Origin: Pseudomonas monsensis | GTDB taxonomy: Bacteria > Pseudomonadota > Gammaproteobacteria > Pseudomonadales > Pseudomonadaceae | DNA length: 64,000 nt | Direction of reading: 5' to 3' | Assembly: GCF_014268495.2 (NCBI RefSeq) | Contig: NZ_CP077087.1 | Span: 1,615,501 to 1,679,500 of the forward strand | In this document: positions 18,496 through 28,521 of the stretch, in pieces | Layout: the number at the start of each line of letters is the position of its first letter | Numbering within the stretch: the first letter of the stretch is position 1 | Translations under genes and position numbers: made by a program | Notes under the pieces: generated by a model | The model's input: only the letters and a program-made list of their open reading frames with translations | What the model was told of the DNA's origin: nothing | The model's database searches: none

Positions 18496-20055
18496 TTACG
18501 ACTCTTCCGCAACCGGCGTCGGCACCGGCTCGGGGGTGGGCGTAGGGCCCTCGCGGCGATTTTCCTGGAACCAGTGCAGGGCAATCAGCACCAGGGTCGG
18601 TACGCCGAGCAACGCGGTGATCATGAAGAAGTTGTGGTAACCGAACTTCTCGACCATCACCCCGGAATAGCCGCCGATCAGGCGTGGCAGCAAAAGCATG
18701 ATCGAGCTGAGCAGGGCGTATTGCGTCGCGGAGAACTTGAGATTGGTCAGGCTCGACAGATAGGCGACGAACGCCGAGGTGGCCAGCCCGGAACTGAAGT
18801 TGTCGAGGGAAATGGTCACCACCAGCATCTGCAGGTTCGGGCCCATGTCGGCGAGCATCACAAACAGCAGGTTGGTGCCCGCCGAGGCCGCACCGCCGAT
18901 GAACAGGATCGGCAGGATGCCGAAACGCACGATCAGCAGGCCGCCCATGCCCGCGCCGACAAGGGTCATGATCAGGCCGAAAATCTTGCTGACACTGGCG
19001 ATCTGGTCCTTGGTGAAACCCTGGTCGATGTAGAACACGTTGGCCATTACGCCCATCACGGTGTCGGACATCCGATAGGTGGCGATCAGTCCGAGCAACA
19101 GCAGCGCCTGCCAGCGGTAGCGCAGAATGAAGTCGTTGACCGGAGTCAGCACCGGCGCCAGGCCACGGCGACCCATCGCCGACAGGCACATCCAGGTGAG
19201 CAGCGTGTAAAGGATCGCACGCAGGAAGGCGCGGTCTTCAAGCAACAGGTCGAGCGGGCTCATGGTGCCAAACAACACTTCGGCGAAGTCGGTGTTGTAG
19301 AGCTGGGTGAACATCGCCGGTACCGATACCAGTAACACGATCAGTACGAATACCGACGCGAGTTGATGCACAAAACTGTAGCGGCCGGCCTGCAACTGCG
19401 TGCGCAGCGGTACGGGTGGTTCGCGCATCAGCAGCGAGGTCAGCAGGGCAGGGATCATCAGCACCCCGAACAGGGCATAGGTGCCGGTCCAGGCCGAGTG
19501 TTGATAGTTGAAGCCGGTCGAGCCGAAGCCTTCGGCAAAGAACAGTGCACCGGCCGTGGCCAGCAGGGCGGCGACGCGGTAGCCGGACATGTAACTGGCG
19601 GCCAGTGCGGCCTGGCGGCTGTCATCGGCGATTTCCAGGCGATAGGCGTCGACCGCGATGTCCTGGGTTGCAGAGGCGAAGGCGACGACAACGGCGATGG
19701 CGATCAGCCAGGACAGGTGTTTCTGCGGATCACAGAAGCCCATGCCGATCAGGCCGAGAATCACCAGTGTCTGCGACAGCACCAGCCAGGAACGTCGTCG
19801 GCCAAGTTTGCCCAGCAACGGCAGGCGCCATTGGTCGAGCAGCGGTGACCAGACCCATTTGAACGCGTAAGCCAGGCCGATCAGGCTGGCGTAGCCGATG
19901 GTTTCACGGGCGACACCGGCTTCACGCAGCCAGACGGAAAGCGTAGAGAACACCAGCATGTACGGCAGGCCGGCGGCGAAACCGAGCAACAACAGCACGA
20001 GCGTCGAAGGACTGGCATAAGCGGCTAGCGCGGCGCGCCAGGTTTTACGGGGCAT
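18496..20055 (-). CDS. ampG: AmpG-family muropeptide MFS transporter
   Basis: A 519-residue inner-membrane transporter that brings anhydromuropeptides from the periplasm to the cytoplasm for cell-wall recycling, which also controls AmpC beta-lactamase induction through AmpR. The first segment LLLLGFAAGLPYMLVFSTLSVWL and the motifs GYASLIGLAYAFKWVWSPLLD, LGRRRSW and FASATQDIAVDAYRLE are characteristic of the family. It has about fourteen hydrophobic segments and a short hydrophilic tail. Pseudomonas species carry more than one AmpG-like protein; which paralogue this is cannot be settled here. Confidence 0.9.
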   Translation of the reverse strand: MPRKTWRAALAAYASPSTLVLLLLGFAAGLPYMLVFSTLSVWLREAGVARETIGYASLIGLAYAFKWVWSPLLDQWRLPLLGKLGRRRSWLVLSQTLVILGLIGMGFCDPQKHLSWLIAIAVVVAFASATQDIAVDAYRLEIADDSRQAALAASYMSGYRVAALLATAGALFFAEGFGSTGFNYQHSAWTGTYALFGVLMIPALLTSLLMREPPVPLRTQLQAGRYSFVHQLASVFVLIVLLVSVPAMFTQLYNTDFAEVLFGTMSPLDLLLEDRAFLRAILYTLLTWMCLSAMGRRGLAPVLTPVNDFILRYRWQALLLLGLIATYRMSDTVMGVMANVFYIDQGFTKDQIASVSKIFGLIMTLVGAGMGGLLIVRFGILPILFIGGAASAGTNLLFVMLADMGPNLQMLVVTISLDNFSSGLATSAFVAYLSSLTNLKFSATQYALLSSIMLLLPRLIGGYSGVMVEKFGYHNFFMITALLGVPTLVLIALHWFQENRREGPTPTPEPVPTPVAEES

Positions 20056-20098
20056 GGGCTGAAGTCTGCCTCAAGATTGCGAAAACAAAGCGCGCACT

Positions 20099-20452
20099 CT
20101 AACCGCTGTGCTCTACCGGACGCCAGCCATGGCGCTGAATATCCACACGATTGTTCAGGACGGTGATGCCTTCCATGCGCAATCTTGCCCGTTGTTCATC
20201 GCCCGAAGGGCTGCCCGCCGGCAGGCTGATCCGACCGCCGGCACCCAGCACGCGGTGCCAGGGCAGGCGCGTATCACCCGGCAATTGGCTCAAGGTGCGG
20301 CCGACCCAGCGGGCGGCGCGCCCTAAACCGGCCAGTTCAGCCAACTGGCCATAGCTGACGACTTTGCCTTCCGGCACTTGGGCGAGGGTCGAGTAGAGGG
20401 CCGTGCGTCGGATTTGCGCTTCGCTTTCGTCTGCGTGGGTCGGGTCTGTCAC
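20099..20452 (-). CDS. Alkyltransferase-like (ATL) protein, MGMT family without the active-site cysteine
   Basis: A 117-residue protein with the C-terminal DNA-binding fold of O6-alkylguanine-DNA alkyltransferase: VPEGKVVSYGQLAELAGLGRAARWVGRTLS with the helix-turn-helix and arginine finger. The alkyl-acceptor motif is normally PCHRV; here it reads PWHRV, tryptophan replacing cysteine. ATL proteins of this type bind alkylated guanine and pass the lesion to nucleotide excision repair without transferring the alkyl group themselves. It starts with GTG, preceded by AGGAACC. Confidence 0.92.
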   Translation of the reverse strand: MTDPTHADESEAQIRRTALYSTLAQVPEGKVVSYGQLAELAGLGRAARWVGRTLSQLPGDTRLPWHRVLGAGGRISLPAGSPSGDEQRARLRMEGITVLNNRVDIQRHGWRPVEHSG

Positions 20453-20616
20453 GTACGCGGTTCCTGAGCATGCTCATGTTGATGACTCAAGCGTAATCCC
20501 TCGGAGCGCTATTGAGAAATGAACTCAATGGAAATCGCCCGGTCAGTCCTTGTCAGGGCATTATTCCTACGGATAATGCCGATCTTTTTTTGCAATCCTG
20601 AGCCCTCAGTCCGCTT

Positions 20617-21624
20617 ATGTTGTCCAGAACCTTGCTGTGCCTTGCTGTCTTCAGCGCGTCTACGCCCCTGCTTGCCGATACCGTCTGGTTGAAGAACGGT
20701 GACAAGCTCAGTGGCAAAATTTCCCTGTTCGATGGCGGCAAATTGCTGATCCAGACCCAATATGCGGGTGCAGTCACGATCGACTGGAAACAGGTCAAGA
20801 CCCTGGAAAGTGATCAAGAGTTGTTGGTCAAACAGGATGCTTATACCGGTGAAAAAGCCAAGTCACTGACCGCAGCCGATGACGGCAAGGTCACCCTGGC
20901 CAATGGCGAAGCGCCGAAAACCGTGGAGCTGGCGAGCATTCAGCAGATTCTCAAGCCGAAACCGGTGGTCGAGGATCTGGTCTGGAAGGGCAACGTCGGC
21001 CTCGCTCTGGATTATCAGCGCGCGGAAAAGGACACCGACGACTATGACATCGACTTCAAGACCACTGCACGTCATGGTCGCTGGCGCCACACCGGCGAAG
21101 GCGAATACAACCGCGAAGTGCAGGACGAACAGGTCACCACTAACAATTGGCGCGCCGAATACGCCCTTGACCGCTTCCTGACCGACAAGTGGTTCTGGCA
21201 GGGGCGTCTGAACTACAAGCGGGATTACGTCGAAGAGCTGTCGCGTCAGCGCGTGGTCGGTACAGGTCCGGGTTACCAGTTCTGGGATGACGAGCTGGGC
21301 GCGTTCTCGCTGGGTTCGCTGCTCAACCGTACCGATTACGAGTACAGCGATGGCGGCAAGGACAATTTCTACTCGGTCGCGATGAAGTGGGATTACAACC
21401 GCTACCTGATTGGCAAGAAAGTCGAGTTCTTCACCAGTGGCGAGCTGGGCAAGCCGCTCTCCGACGTCGCCAACTACGCGCTGGATGCCGAATTGGGCTT
21501 GCGCTACAAGGTCACCGACTGGGCGTCGCTCAACCTCAAGGCCGAGCGCGACATCATCAGCGGAACCCAGGATGCGGACCTGAACAAGACCCGCTATACC
21601 GCAGGGTTTGGCGTGGCCTGGTAA
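20617..21624 (+). CDS. DUF481 outer-membrane beta-barrel protein
   Basis: A 335-residue exported protein with a signal peptide (LLCLAVFSASTPLLADT, likely cleaved after about residue 20). The N-terminal third (VWLKNGDKLSGKISLFDGGKLLIQTQYAGAVTIDW) is a periplasmic domain; the rest is the DUF481 barrel with alternating strands and an aromatic C-terminal end (TAGFGVAW). Such proteins are related to the YdiY type described as induced by salt or acid; the transport role is unproven. Single gene, followed by a long hairpin. Confidence 0.87.
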   Translation: MLSRTLLCLAVFSASTPLLADTVWLKNGDKLSGKISLFDGGKLLIQTQYAGAVTIDWKQVKTLESDQELLVKQDAYTGEKAKSLTAADDGKVTLANGEAPKTVELASIQQILKPKPVVEDLVWKGNVGLALDYQRAEKDTDDYDIDFKTTARHGRWRHTGEGEYNREVQDEQVTTNNWRAEYALDRFLTDKWFWQGRLNYKRDYVEELSRQRVVGTGPGYQFWDDELGAFSLGSLLNRTDYEYSDGGKDNFYSVAMKWDYNRYLIGKKVEFFTSGELGKPLSDVANYALDAELGLRYKVTDWASLNLKAERDIISGTQDADLNKTRYTAGFGVAW

Positions 21625-21636
21625 GGCACAGGCAAA

Positions 21637-21714
21637 AAGATCGCAGCCTTCGGCAGCTCCAGAGGATTAATGTACATCCTGTAGGCGCTGCCGGAGGCTG
21701 CGATCTTTTTTTAC
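21637..21714. repeat. Long imperfect palindrome (AAAGATCGCAGCCT...AGGCTGCGATCTTT)
   Basis: Arms AAAAGATCGCAGCCT and AGGCTGCGATCTTTTT with GCGCTGCCGG pairing further in. It follows the DUF481 stop codon and ends in T7, so it may also end transcription. A related copy is at 39373-39437. Confidence 0.8.
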
Positions 21715-21734
21715 GCCTGGAAAACAAGCGCCCA

Positions 21735-21770
21735 CAAAAAAGCCCCGCTTTTAAGGGCGGGGCTCTTTTC
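21735..21770 (-). terminator. Terminator of the cold-shock gene
   Basis: Arms AAGCCCCGC and GCGGGGCT around TTTTAAGG, with an A-run on the plus strand that gives a U-run in the minus-strand transcript. Confidence 0.85.
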
Positions 21771-21785
21771 TAAAGAAGCTACAAG

Positions 21786-21995
21786 TTAGATAACTTGTAC
21801 TTCTTCAGCTTGCATGCCTTTCTGACCGCGGGTAGCGATGAAAGAAACCTGTTGGCCTTCTTTCAGGCTTTTGAAGCCGTCGGATTGGATAGCTTTGAAG
21901 TGAACGAACAGGTCGTCACCGGATTGTGGAGTGATGAAGCCGAAGCCTTTTTCATCGTTGAACCACTTAACGGTACCGGTTTGGCGATTAGACAT
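21786..21995 (-). CDS. CspA-family cold-shock protein
   Basis: A 69-residue OB-fold single-stranded nucleic acid binding protein, acting as an RNA chaperone. Both RNP motifs are present: KGFGFI (RNP1, residues about 16-21) and LFVHF (RNP2, about 29-33). Length and sequence are typical of Pseudomonas CapB/CspA proteins. AAGGAGTTAC lies just before the ATG. Several paralogues exist in each Pseudomonas genome and not all are cold-induced. Confidence 0.95.
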   Translation of the reverse strand: MSNRQTGTVKWFNDEKGFGFITPQSGDDLFVHFKAIQSDGFKSLKEGQQVSFIATRGQKGMQAEEVQVI

Positions 21996-22348
21996 GGTGT
22001 AACTCCTTGAACAAAGATAACTGCGACTCAGGAAGAACCCTGGCCGAGACTGAGTGCAAAGAGCAGGAAAAATTCTTGTAGATGGTTGGATCGAAATTCA
22101 ACATATCGTGTAGAGATTCTCAGTGACACAAGCAGCACAGTGGCGCCACCTTAACCCTTTTTCCGAGACGTGCCAATGCTTCTTGCACAGGTTTCTCTGT
22201 TTTAAGGATCGGCGGTGCGACGGTTCGTCGCCAGAGCCTGTCATTCCAGGGTGTTCGACGAGAATTGCACCCCGCACTTTGAACGCGGCGGCGCGCCCGG
22301 TAAGATGCCGGACAGAATTTTTCCACCTCGCTATTCAGGACACCCGCC
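21996..22348. other. Divergent intergenic region between the cold-shock gene and dcd
   Basis: About 350 bases without a supported gene. It is AT-richer next to the cold-shock gene (around 22060-22130) and must hold the promoters of both divergent genes. A long leader for the cold-shock mRNA is possible, as in other csp genes. I see no clear operator, REP element or small RNA here. Confidence 0.4.
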
Positions 22349-22915
22349 ATGAGCATCAAATCGGACAAGTGGATTCGCCGCATGGCGCAGGAACACGGCA
22401 TGATCGAGCCGTTCGTCGAGCGTCAGATGCGCGGCAGCGACGACAGCCGTGTGATCTCCTACGGCGTGTCGAGCTACGGCTACGATGTGCGTTGCACCAA
22501 CCATTTCAAGGTGTTCACCAACATCAACTCGGCCATCGTCGATCCGAAAAACTTCGATGCCGGCAGCTTCGTCGACATCCACAGCGATGTCTGCATCATC
22601 CCGCCGAACTCTTTCGCCCTGGCCAGCACCGTCGAGTATTTCCGCATCCCGCGCAATGTATTGACCATCTGCCTGGGTAAAAGCACCTACGCGCGTTGCG
22701 GCATCATCGTCAACGTCACCCCGCTCGAGCCAGAGTGGGAAGGTCACGTGACCCTGGAGTTCTCCAACACCACCAACCTGCCGGCGAAAATCTACGCCAA
22801 CGAAGGCGTGGCACAGATGCTGTTCCTTGAGTCCGACGAGGAGTGTGAAGTTTCCTACAAGGACCGTGGCGGCAAGTACCAGGGCCAGCGTGGCGTGACC
22901 TTGCCGCGTACCTGA
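22349..22915 (+). CDS. dcd: dCTP deaminase
   Basis: A 188-residue homotrimeric enzyme turning dCTP into dUTP, the main source of dUMP for thymidylate in Gram-negative bacteria. Recognisable parts are [43 protein letters not shown] and [16 protein letters not shown], the latter holding the catalytic glutamate. The C-terminus [10 protein letters not shown] is typical. AGGACACC precedes the ATG. Single gene. Confidence 0.96.
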   Translation: MSIKSDKWIRRMAQEHGMIEPFVERQMRGSDDSRVISYGVSSYGYDVRCTNHFKVFTNINSAIVDPKNFDAGSFVDIHSDVCIIPPNSFALASTVEYFRIPRNVLTICLGKSTYARCGIIVNVTPLEPEWEGHVTLEFSNTTNLPAKIYANEGVAQMLFLESDEECEVSYKDRGGKYQGQRGVTLPRT

Positions 22916-23022
22916 TCCGTCCATCCGACAGATCACGGGAATTCTTTGGCGGGCAGACACTCTATGGGGTGTACTGCCCGTTTTTGTTTCTGTCGAAACG
23001 GGCCTTCGCCGAGGAGTGCCCT

Positions 23023-23232
23023 ATGAAGATCGATCCGCAAATCACTGCCGAACTGGCAAGGCTTGAGCCCAATCAGGTTGGCATATTGGCCTGGTCATTG
23101 TTGGCGCACCCGCCTCTGAGCATGGCCGGTGGAATTCCCGGTCAGCCCGACCCCGATACCCCCAACGAACAACCAACCGAGCCGGGCGATCCTATCCTTC
23201 CGGACGAGCCGCCTCCGGCACCGGTTGCCTGA
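23023..23232 (+). CDS. Small proline-rich hypothetical protein
   Basis: A 69-residue protein of unknown function. The first half (MKIDPQITAELARLEPNQVGILAWSLLAHPPLSMAGG) may be helical; the second is low-complexity and rich in Pro, Asp and Glu (QPDPDTPNEQPTEPGDP). GAGGAG is well placed 7 bases before the ATG at 23023, which supports a real gene; the longer frame from 22969 has no such site. No signal peptide is evident. Its relation to dcd upstream is unclear. Confidence 0.55.
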   Translation: MKIDPQITAELARLEPNQVGILAWSLLAHPPLSMAGGIPGQPDPDTPNEQPTEPGDPILPDEPPPAPVA

Positions 23233-23278
23233 TCTGCGTTGAAAACCAATGGCCAGTCAGTCGAGGTCTGCAACGACT

Positions 23279-23935
23279 TCAACTGACTGGCCATATTTCG
23301 TTGTCACCGATGACGAAAATCCTGCAGCTTTCCTCCTTCTCGACCGGATACCCCCCGGTAAATGCGCCAAAGGCCGGTAGCAGGCTGATGCCTTCGCTGA
23401 GCCTGAAACACGCCAGGCGCAAACTTTGTCGACCCTTGCCATGTAGCCGATACACGGGATGCACATGACCGGCCAGCACGTGTCTTTCAGAATGCGGGTC
23501 CGGTTCATGCTGCAAAGCGAACTGTCCTATCAGCAGCGGTTCAGGCACGACCCGGATATTCAGCGAATCAGGCGGATCGCCCGCGCGTTTGTCGTGATTG
23601 CCACGGATCAGTGTCATCGGCAGTTCGGCGTGGCGCGCTCGCCATTGCGCCAAGGCGTTTAGCGTACCCTCTGCATGGGAGCCGGGCCCGTGCAGAAAAT
23701 CGCCGAGAAATATCAGTTGCCGGCAGGGCAGTTTCGCCAGCAATCGGTCAATCACCGCGATATTGCTCGCCGTGGTGCCTTGCGGGACCGGTTGACCGAG
23801 GCTGCGGTAGGCGGCGGCTTTGCCGAAATGCACATCGGCTATCAGCAAGGCTTGTTGCGCTGGCCAGTACAGGGCCTTCTCCGGCAGCAACCAGAGGTCT
23901 TCACCTGCCAACCGCACAGGGTAGGGCGCGCTCAT
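23279..23935 (-). CDS. pdeM: Ligase-associated DNA damage response endonuclease PdeM
   Basis: A 218-residue calcineurin-fold metallophosphoesterase. Metal-binding motifs appear in order: IADVHFGK (D-x-H), FLGDFLHG (G-D), IRGNHDKR (G-N-H-D/E) and LAGHVHP (G-H-x-H). In bacteria this gene clusters with an Lhr-type helicase, an ATP-dependent DNA ligase and a metallo-beta-lactamase-fold nuclease, and is thought to act in DNA repair. Its ATG overlaps the helicase stop by four bases (ATGA), so the two are co-translated. Confidence 0.92.
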   Translation of the reverse strand: MSAPYPVRLAGEDLWLLPEKALYWPAQQALLIADVHFGKAAAYRSLGQPVPQGTTASNIAVIDRLLAKLPCRQLIFLGDFLHGPGSHAEGTLNALAQWRARHAELPMTLIRGNHDKRAGDPPDSLNIRVVPEPLLIGQFALQHEPDPHSERHVLAGHVHPVYRLHGKGRQSLRLACFRLSEGISLLPAFGAFTGGYPVEKEESCRIFVIGDNEIWPVS

Positions 23936-26421
23936 CGGGATTTGCCCTTGTCGGCGGATTTTTCCAGGTCGCCGACCATACGTCTGATGCGGTCAGCGAG
24001 TTTCTCTGAACTCATGCTTTCGCGCATGCGTTCCACCAGCAGTGGAAACCCCAGTGGCGTAGGACGCTTTATCTGATGCACGTCGAGTTTCATCCGGTTG
24101 ATGTGCTCCAGTGTCTGTTCCAGACGTTGAATATCCAGTTCTTCTCGTAAGACTTCTTCCCCGGCCTGGGCCAGCAACAGGTTGTCGGCGTCGTATTGTT
24201 TGAACACTTCGAAAAACAGACCGCTGGAGGCCTGCACCTGACGGGTGCTTTTCGGCGCGCCGGGGTAACCGGCGAACACCAGTCCGGCAATTCGGGCGAT
24301 TTCGCGAAAGCGCCGCAGGGCCAACTCGCCCGCGTTGAGACTGGCGAGCACATCCTTCAATAACTGTTCGGGGCTGAGCAACGCGGTATCGAGTTGCTCG
24401 GCCCAGTCCACAGGCGTGGCGCTGAGCAATTCCAGCCCGTAGTCGTTCACCGCGATGGAGAACGTCAGCGGCTGGCGCTGGCTGACGCGCCAGGCCAGCA
24501 GGCTGGCGAGCCCCAGATGCACCTGACGACCGGCGAACGGGTAGAGGAAAAGGTGCCAGCCTTCGCGGGATTTCAGCACTTCTGCGAGCAAATTATCGGT
24601 GGTGGGCAGGCCAGACCAGCGTGTCTGGGTGTCCAGCAATGGCCGCAAGGCGTGCATTTCCGGGCCGGCGAACGCGCCCTGTGCGGCGGCGCTGAAGCGC
24701 CTGACCACGGCCTCGGCCAGTTCATTGGAGAGCGGCATGCGCCCGCCATTCCAGCGTGGCACGGCGGCTTTTTTCGCGGTGCTGCGTTTGACGTAAGCGG
24801 TCATGTTTTCCACCCGCACCAACTCCAGCAAACGCCCGGCAAACAGAAACCCGTCGCCCGGTTTCAGCCTTGCAATAAAACCTTCCTCGACGCTGCCCAG
24901 TTGTTTGCCGCCACCGCCCTTACTCCAGAACTTCAGATGAATGCTTGCATCGCTGACGATCGTGCCGATGCTCATGCGATGGCGGCGCGCCAAGCGTGCA
25001 TCGGGTACGCGCCAGACGCCGTGTTCGTCCGGTTCGACCCGACGGTAATCCGGATAGGCCGTCAGAGACATCCCGCCATGACGTACGAAAGCCAGCGCCC
25101 AGGCCCAATCCGCCGGGGTCAGGTCACGATAGGCCCAGGCCCCACGGACCTCTTCGTACAGCTCATCAGGAACAAATCCGCCGCCCAATGCCATGCTGAC
25201 CAGGTGCTGCACCAGCACATCCAGTGGCTTGTGTGGTGACTGGCGCGGTTCGATGCGCCGTTGCTCGACAGCATCGCGGGCGGCGGCTGCTTCGATCAGT
25301 TCAAGGCTGTGTGTCGGTACCAGGGTCACCCTCGAGGTGCGTCCCGGTGCGTGGCCCGAGCGCCCGGCGCGTTGCATCAACCGCGCGACACCCTTGGCCG
25401 AACCGATTTGCAGCACGCGTTCCACCGGCAGGAAATCCACCCCCAGATCCAGGCTCGACGTGCACACCACCGCCTTCAATTGACCTTCCTTCAAGGCGTG
25501 CTCAACCCAGTCACGGGTCTCGCGGGACAATGAGCTGTGATGCAACGCAATCAACCCGGCCCAGTCCGGCCGCGCCTCAAGCAAGGCCTGATACCAGATT
25601 TCCGACTGCGCCCGGGTATTGGTGAACACCAGGCTGCTGGCGCAGGCATCGAGCTCGGCCACGACCTGCGGCAACATCTTCAGACCGATGTGCCCGGCCC
25701 ACGGAAAACGCTCGATGGCGGTCGGGAGAAGGGTGTCGACTGTCAGCGATTTTTCGCTTTGCCCCTGCACACACACGCCGCCACCCTGTGGGATCAGCAC
25801 CTGCTCGGCGTGGGATTGATTACCGAGGGTCGCGGAAATACCCCAGACAATCAGCTCGGGTTGCCAATGACGCAAGCGGGCGAGGGCCAGTTGCAGCTGC
25901 ACGCCGCGTTTGTTGCCGAGCAGTTCGTGCCATTCATCCACCACGATCATGCGCAGGGTCGAGAGCGCGGTGCGGGCGTCGGCGCGGGCCAGTAGCAAGG
26001 TCAGGCTTTCCGGAGTGGTGATCAGGGTTGTCGGCAGGCGTCGGCTCTGGCGGGCACGCTCGCTGCTGCTGGTGTCACCGGTGCGCAGGCCGATGCTCCA
26101 CGGCAGGCGCAGATCATCGACCGGGCTTTGCAAGGCGCGCGCGGTGTCGGCGGCGAGGGCACGCATGGGCGTGATCCACAAAACGGTCAGCGGTTCGGCC
26201 GGTGGTTTGCGTTTGCGTGGCGTTTCAACGACGGCGGAGCATTTGGCAAAGCGATTGAGCGCGGCGAACCAGACCGCATAGGTTTTACCGGCCCCGGTGC
26301 TGGCGTGGAGCAAGCCGGATTCGCCGTTTTTGACCGCAGCCCACAGCTGTTTCTGAAAGGCGAACGGCTTCCAGCCGCGGGCGCTGAACCAGGTTTTTAC
26401 GAGGTCGGAGGATTTCGCCAT
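23932..26421 (-). CDS. Ligase-associated DNA damage response DEXH-box helicase (Lhr family)
   Basis: An 829-residue superfamily 2 helicase. Walker A is ASTGAGKT near residue 40, motif II is DEWHE (in [10 protein letters not shown]), motif III SATLG, and motifs V/VI appear as [10 protein letters not shown] and QRAGRSGH. After the two RecA-like domains come a winged helix and the Lhr-specific C-terminal region. I start at the ATG giving [11 protein letters not shown]; the open frame runs on upstream into a REP element, so an earlier start is unlikely. No good ribosome-binding site is seen. Forms a coupled pair with pdeM. Confidence 0.92.
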   Translation of the reverse strand: MAKSSDLVKTWFSARGWKPFAFQKQLWAAVKNGESGLLHASTGAGKTYAVWFAALNRFAKCSAVVETPRKRKPPAEPLTVLWITPMRALAADTARALQSPVDDLRLPWSIGLRTGDTSSSERARQSRRLPTTLITTPESLTLLLARADARTALSTLRMIVVDEWHELLGNKRGVQLQLALARLRHWQPELIVWGISATLGNQSHAEQVLIPQGGGVCVQGQSEKSLTVDTLLPTAIERFPWAGHIGLKMLPQVVAELDACASSLVFTNTRAQSEIWYQALLEARPDWAGLIALHHSSLSRETRDWVEHALKEGQLKAVVCTSSLDLGVDFLPVERVLQIGSAKGVARLMQRAGRSGHAPGRTSRVTLVPTHSLELIEAAAARDAVEQRRIEPRQSPHKPLDVLVQHLVSMALGGGFVPDELYEEVRGAWAYRDLTPADWAWALAFVRHGGMSLTAYPDYRRVEPDEHGVWRVPDARLARRHRMSIGTIVSDASIHLKFWSKGGGGKQLGSVEEGFIARLKPGDGFLFAGRLLELVRVENMTAYVKRSTAKKAAVPRWNGGRMPLSNELAEAVVRRFSAAAQGAFAGPEMHALRPLLDTQTRWSGLPTTDNLLAEVLKSREGWHLFLYPFAGRQVHLGLASLLAWRVSQRQPLTFSIAVNDYGLELLSATPVDWAEQLDTALLSPEQLLKDVLASLNAGELALRRFREIARIAGLVFAGYPGAPKSTRQVQASSGLFFEVFKQYDADNLLLAQAGEEVLREELDIQRLEQTLEHINRMKLDVHQIKRPTPLGFPLLVERMRESMSSEKLADRIRRMVGDLEKSADKGKSR

Positions 26422-26506
26422 GCGGGCTGCGCGCGCTCTGGAGGGGTTCTTCCAGAGACCACGGGGCGGGCGGACAAGTTTGATTTTTGTAGGCTGCGGA
26501 GGTCCA

Positions 26507-26602
26507 CTGTGGGAGCGAGCTTGCTCGCGAAGGCGGCGGAACATTCAAAATCAATGTGACTGACAGAATGCTTTCGCGAGCAAGCTCGCTCCCACAGGGT
26601 TT
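26507..26602. repeat. REP palindrome pair (GCGAGCTTGCTCGC subtype)
   Basis: CTGTGGGAGCGAGCTTGCTC and its complement separated by about 50 bases, between the helicase start and the end of the ABC transporter ATPase gene. Confidence 0.88.
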
Positions 26603-26613
26603 TGCACTAATGG

Positions 26614-27378
26614 CTATTTGAGGTTGCCGCTGAGGAATTGTTTGAGGCGTTCGCTTTTCGGGTTGCCGAGCACATCTTCGGGCGCACCTTCTTCTTCAAC
26701 CAATCCCTGATGCAGGAACAGCACCTGGCTGGAGACTTTGCGGGCGAAGCTCATCTCATGAGTCACCATGATCATCGTCCGGCCTTCTTCGGCGAGCCCC
26801 TGAATCACCTTCAGCACTTCCCCCACCAATTCCGGATCGAGCGCCGACGTCGGCTCGTCGAACAGCATCACCTCCGGCTCCATTGCCAGCGCGCGGGCAA
26901 TCGCCACGCGCTGTTGCTGGCCTCCGGAGAGAAACGCCGGATATTGATCGGCGACCCGCGCCGGCAAGCCGACCTTGTCGAGATAGCGCCGGGCACGGTC
27001 GTCGGCTTCCTGTTTGCTGCAACCCAGCACCCGGCGCGGAGCCATGGTGATGTTTTCCAGCACGGTCATGTGGCTCCACAGGTTGAAATGCTGGAACACC
27101 ATTGCCAGACGCGTGCGCAGGCGTTGCAATTCATCGGCGTCGGCGACGTGCATGCCGTGGCGGTCGGTGATCATGCGGATCGCCTGGCCATCAAGGCTCA
27201 TGGCGCCGTCGTTGGGTTGTTCGAGGAAGTTGATGCAGCGCAAAAAGGTGCTTTTGCCCGAGCCGCTGGCGCCGATCAGGCTGATCACGTCGCCGGTCTT
27301 GGCCTTAAGCGAAACGCCTTTGAGCACCTGATGGTCGCCATAGCTTTTGTGCAGGCCTTCAACGGTCAGTTTGTACAT
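26614..27378 (-). CDS. Amino-acid ABC transporter ATP-binding protein (AotP/HisP-like)
   Basis: A 254-residue polar amino-acid transporter ATPase. Walker [11 protein letters not shown]-loop VFQHFNLW, signature [15 protein letters not shown], Walker [13 protein letters not shown] and switch histidine in MVTHEM are all present. It is the last gene of a five-gene operon with binding protein, two permeases and a deacylase-like gene, the order of the P. aeruginosa arginine/ornithine operon aotJQMOP. No argR follows here, so this may be a paralogous system. I start at the ATG giving [14 protein letters not shown]. Confidence 0.93.
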   Translation of the reverse strand: MYKLTVEGLHKSYGDHQVLKGVSLKAKTGDVISLIGASGSGKSTFLRCINFLEQPNDGAMSLDGQAIRMITDRHGMHVADADELQRLRTRLAMVFQHFNLWSHMTVLENITMAPRRVLGCSKQEADDRARRYLDKVGLPARVADQYPAFLSGGQQQRVAIARALAMEPEVMLFDEPTSALDPELVGEVLKVIQGLAEEGRTMIMVTHEMSFARKVSSQVLFLHQGLVEEEGAPEDVLGNPKSERLKQFLSGNLK

Positions 27379-27391
27379 GGGACAGACATCC

Positions 27392-28510
27392 TCAAGGCGA
27401 AAGTAGGTAGCCGCTGCGATAGGCTTCAGCGCCCGCAACATGGGCGATGACCATGCCGGCAGTGGCCATGCGTCGCAGCGAGCGGGCGTACATCACGCCG
27501 GCGCTGGTGCAATGAATGGGGGTGACCCGGTCGTGGATCGGGTCGATGATTTCGGCGATCTGTTGCCCGGCTTCGAGGTATTGACCGGCCGTTGCGGTGT
27601 ACACCAGCAGGCCGCCGACCGGCGTGGTCACCGGTTCGACGCCGGCCAGTGGCGTGGCCGGGAATGGCAAGGGCGGCTGCGGTCTGGTTTCGCCGACGAT
27701 CGCATCGAACTGGATCATGTAGTCGATCAAGGCCTGGCAATCGCGGCTGGCCATCGGGTGATTGACGTCACCCTGGCCGCGCAGTTCGACGGTCACCGAG
27801 AAACTGCCCAGCGGAATGTCGAAGTGTTCGCCGAAGCGCTCCTTGAGTTGCCACCACAGCAGGGTGAAGCACTCATCGAACGACTGGCCGCCGGAATCGG
27901 TGGCCAGCAGGCTCGCCCGTGACTCGATGTAGCGCGCCAGAGGCTCGACCTGCGGCCACGCTTCCGGCGTGGTGTACAGATGAACCACTGATTCGAAGTC
28001 GCAGTGCAAGTCCAGCACCATGTCGGCGTCACAGGCCAGCCGTTGCAGGGTCAGGCGCTGGGATTGCAGTTGGGTGCCGGCGGTCTGGCGGGCGAGGGCG
28101 TTGCGCAGGCTGGCGCGGATCAGCTCAAGGTTGCGTTGCGGGTCATCGCTCAGCTTGCCCTCGATGTCGTTGCCGATTTCTTCGCTGAGGTCGACAAACC
28201 AGCGATTGAAATTCTGCCCGCTCTCCAGTTCGTAGCGGCCCAGCGGTACGTCCATCAGCACTTGTTCGAGGCCGACCGGATTGGCCACTGGCACCAGCAC
28301 GATTTCGCTGCGCAGGCGCCCGGCGGCTTCCAGCTCCGCCAGGCGCTGCTTGAGGTGCCAGGCGACGAGCATCCCGGGCAGTTCGTCGGCATGCAGCGAC
28401 GACTGGATGTAGACCTTGCCTTTGGCCTGCTCCGGGCCGAAGTGGAAGCTGTGGATCTGTCTTGCGGTCCCCGGTAGCGGGGCCAGCAGGTCATGGATCT
28501 GGTGTCGCAT
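27392..28510 (-). CDS. Succinylglutamate desuccinylase/aspartoacylase-family protein (AotO-like)
   Basis: A 372-residue zinc carboxypeptidase-like protein. The metal-binding motif H-x-x-E appears as [12 protein letters not shown] near residue 41 and the later histidine in [19 protein letters not shown] and GQNFNRWF are also family features. The C-terminal part ([36 protein letters not shown]) is a lipoyl-like barrel. It lies between the permease and ATPase genes, as aotO does in P. aeruginosa, where it is not needed for uptake. AGGA lies before the ATG at 28510. Confidence 0.88.
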   Translation of the reverse strand: MRHQIHDLLAPLPGTARQIHSFHFGPEQAKGKVYIQSSLHADELPGMLVAWHLKQRLAELEAAGRLRSEIVLVPVANPVGLEQVLMDVPLGRYELESGQNFNRWFVDLSEEIGNDIEGKLSDDPQRNLELIRASLRNALARQTAGTQLQSQRLTLQRLACDADMVLDLHCDFESVVHLYTTPEAWPQVEPLARYIESRASLLATDSGGQSFDECFTLLWWQLKERFGEHFDIPLGSFSVTVELRGQGDVNHPMASRDCQALIDYMIQFDAIVGETRPQPPLPFPATPLAGVEPVTTPVGGLLVYTATAGQYLEAGQQIAEIIDPIHDRVTPIHCTSAGVMYARSLRRMATAGMVIAHVAGAEAYRSGYLLSP

Positions 28511-28521
28511 TACAGGTTTTC

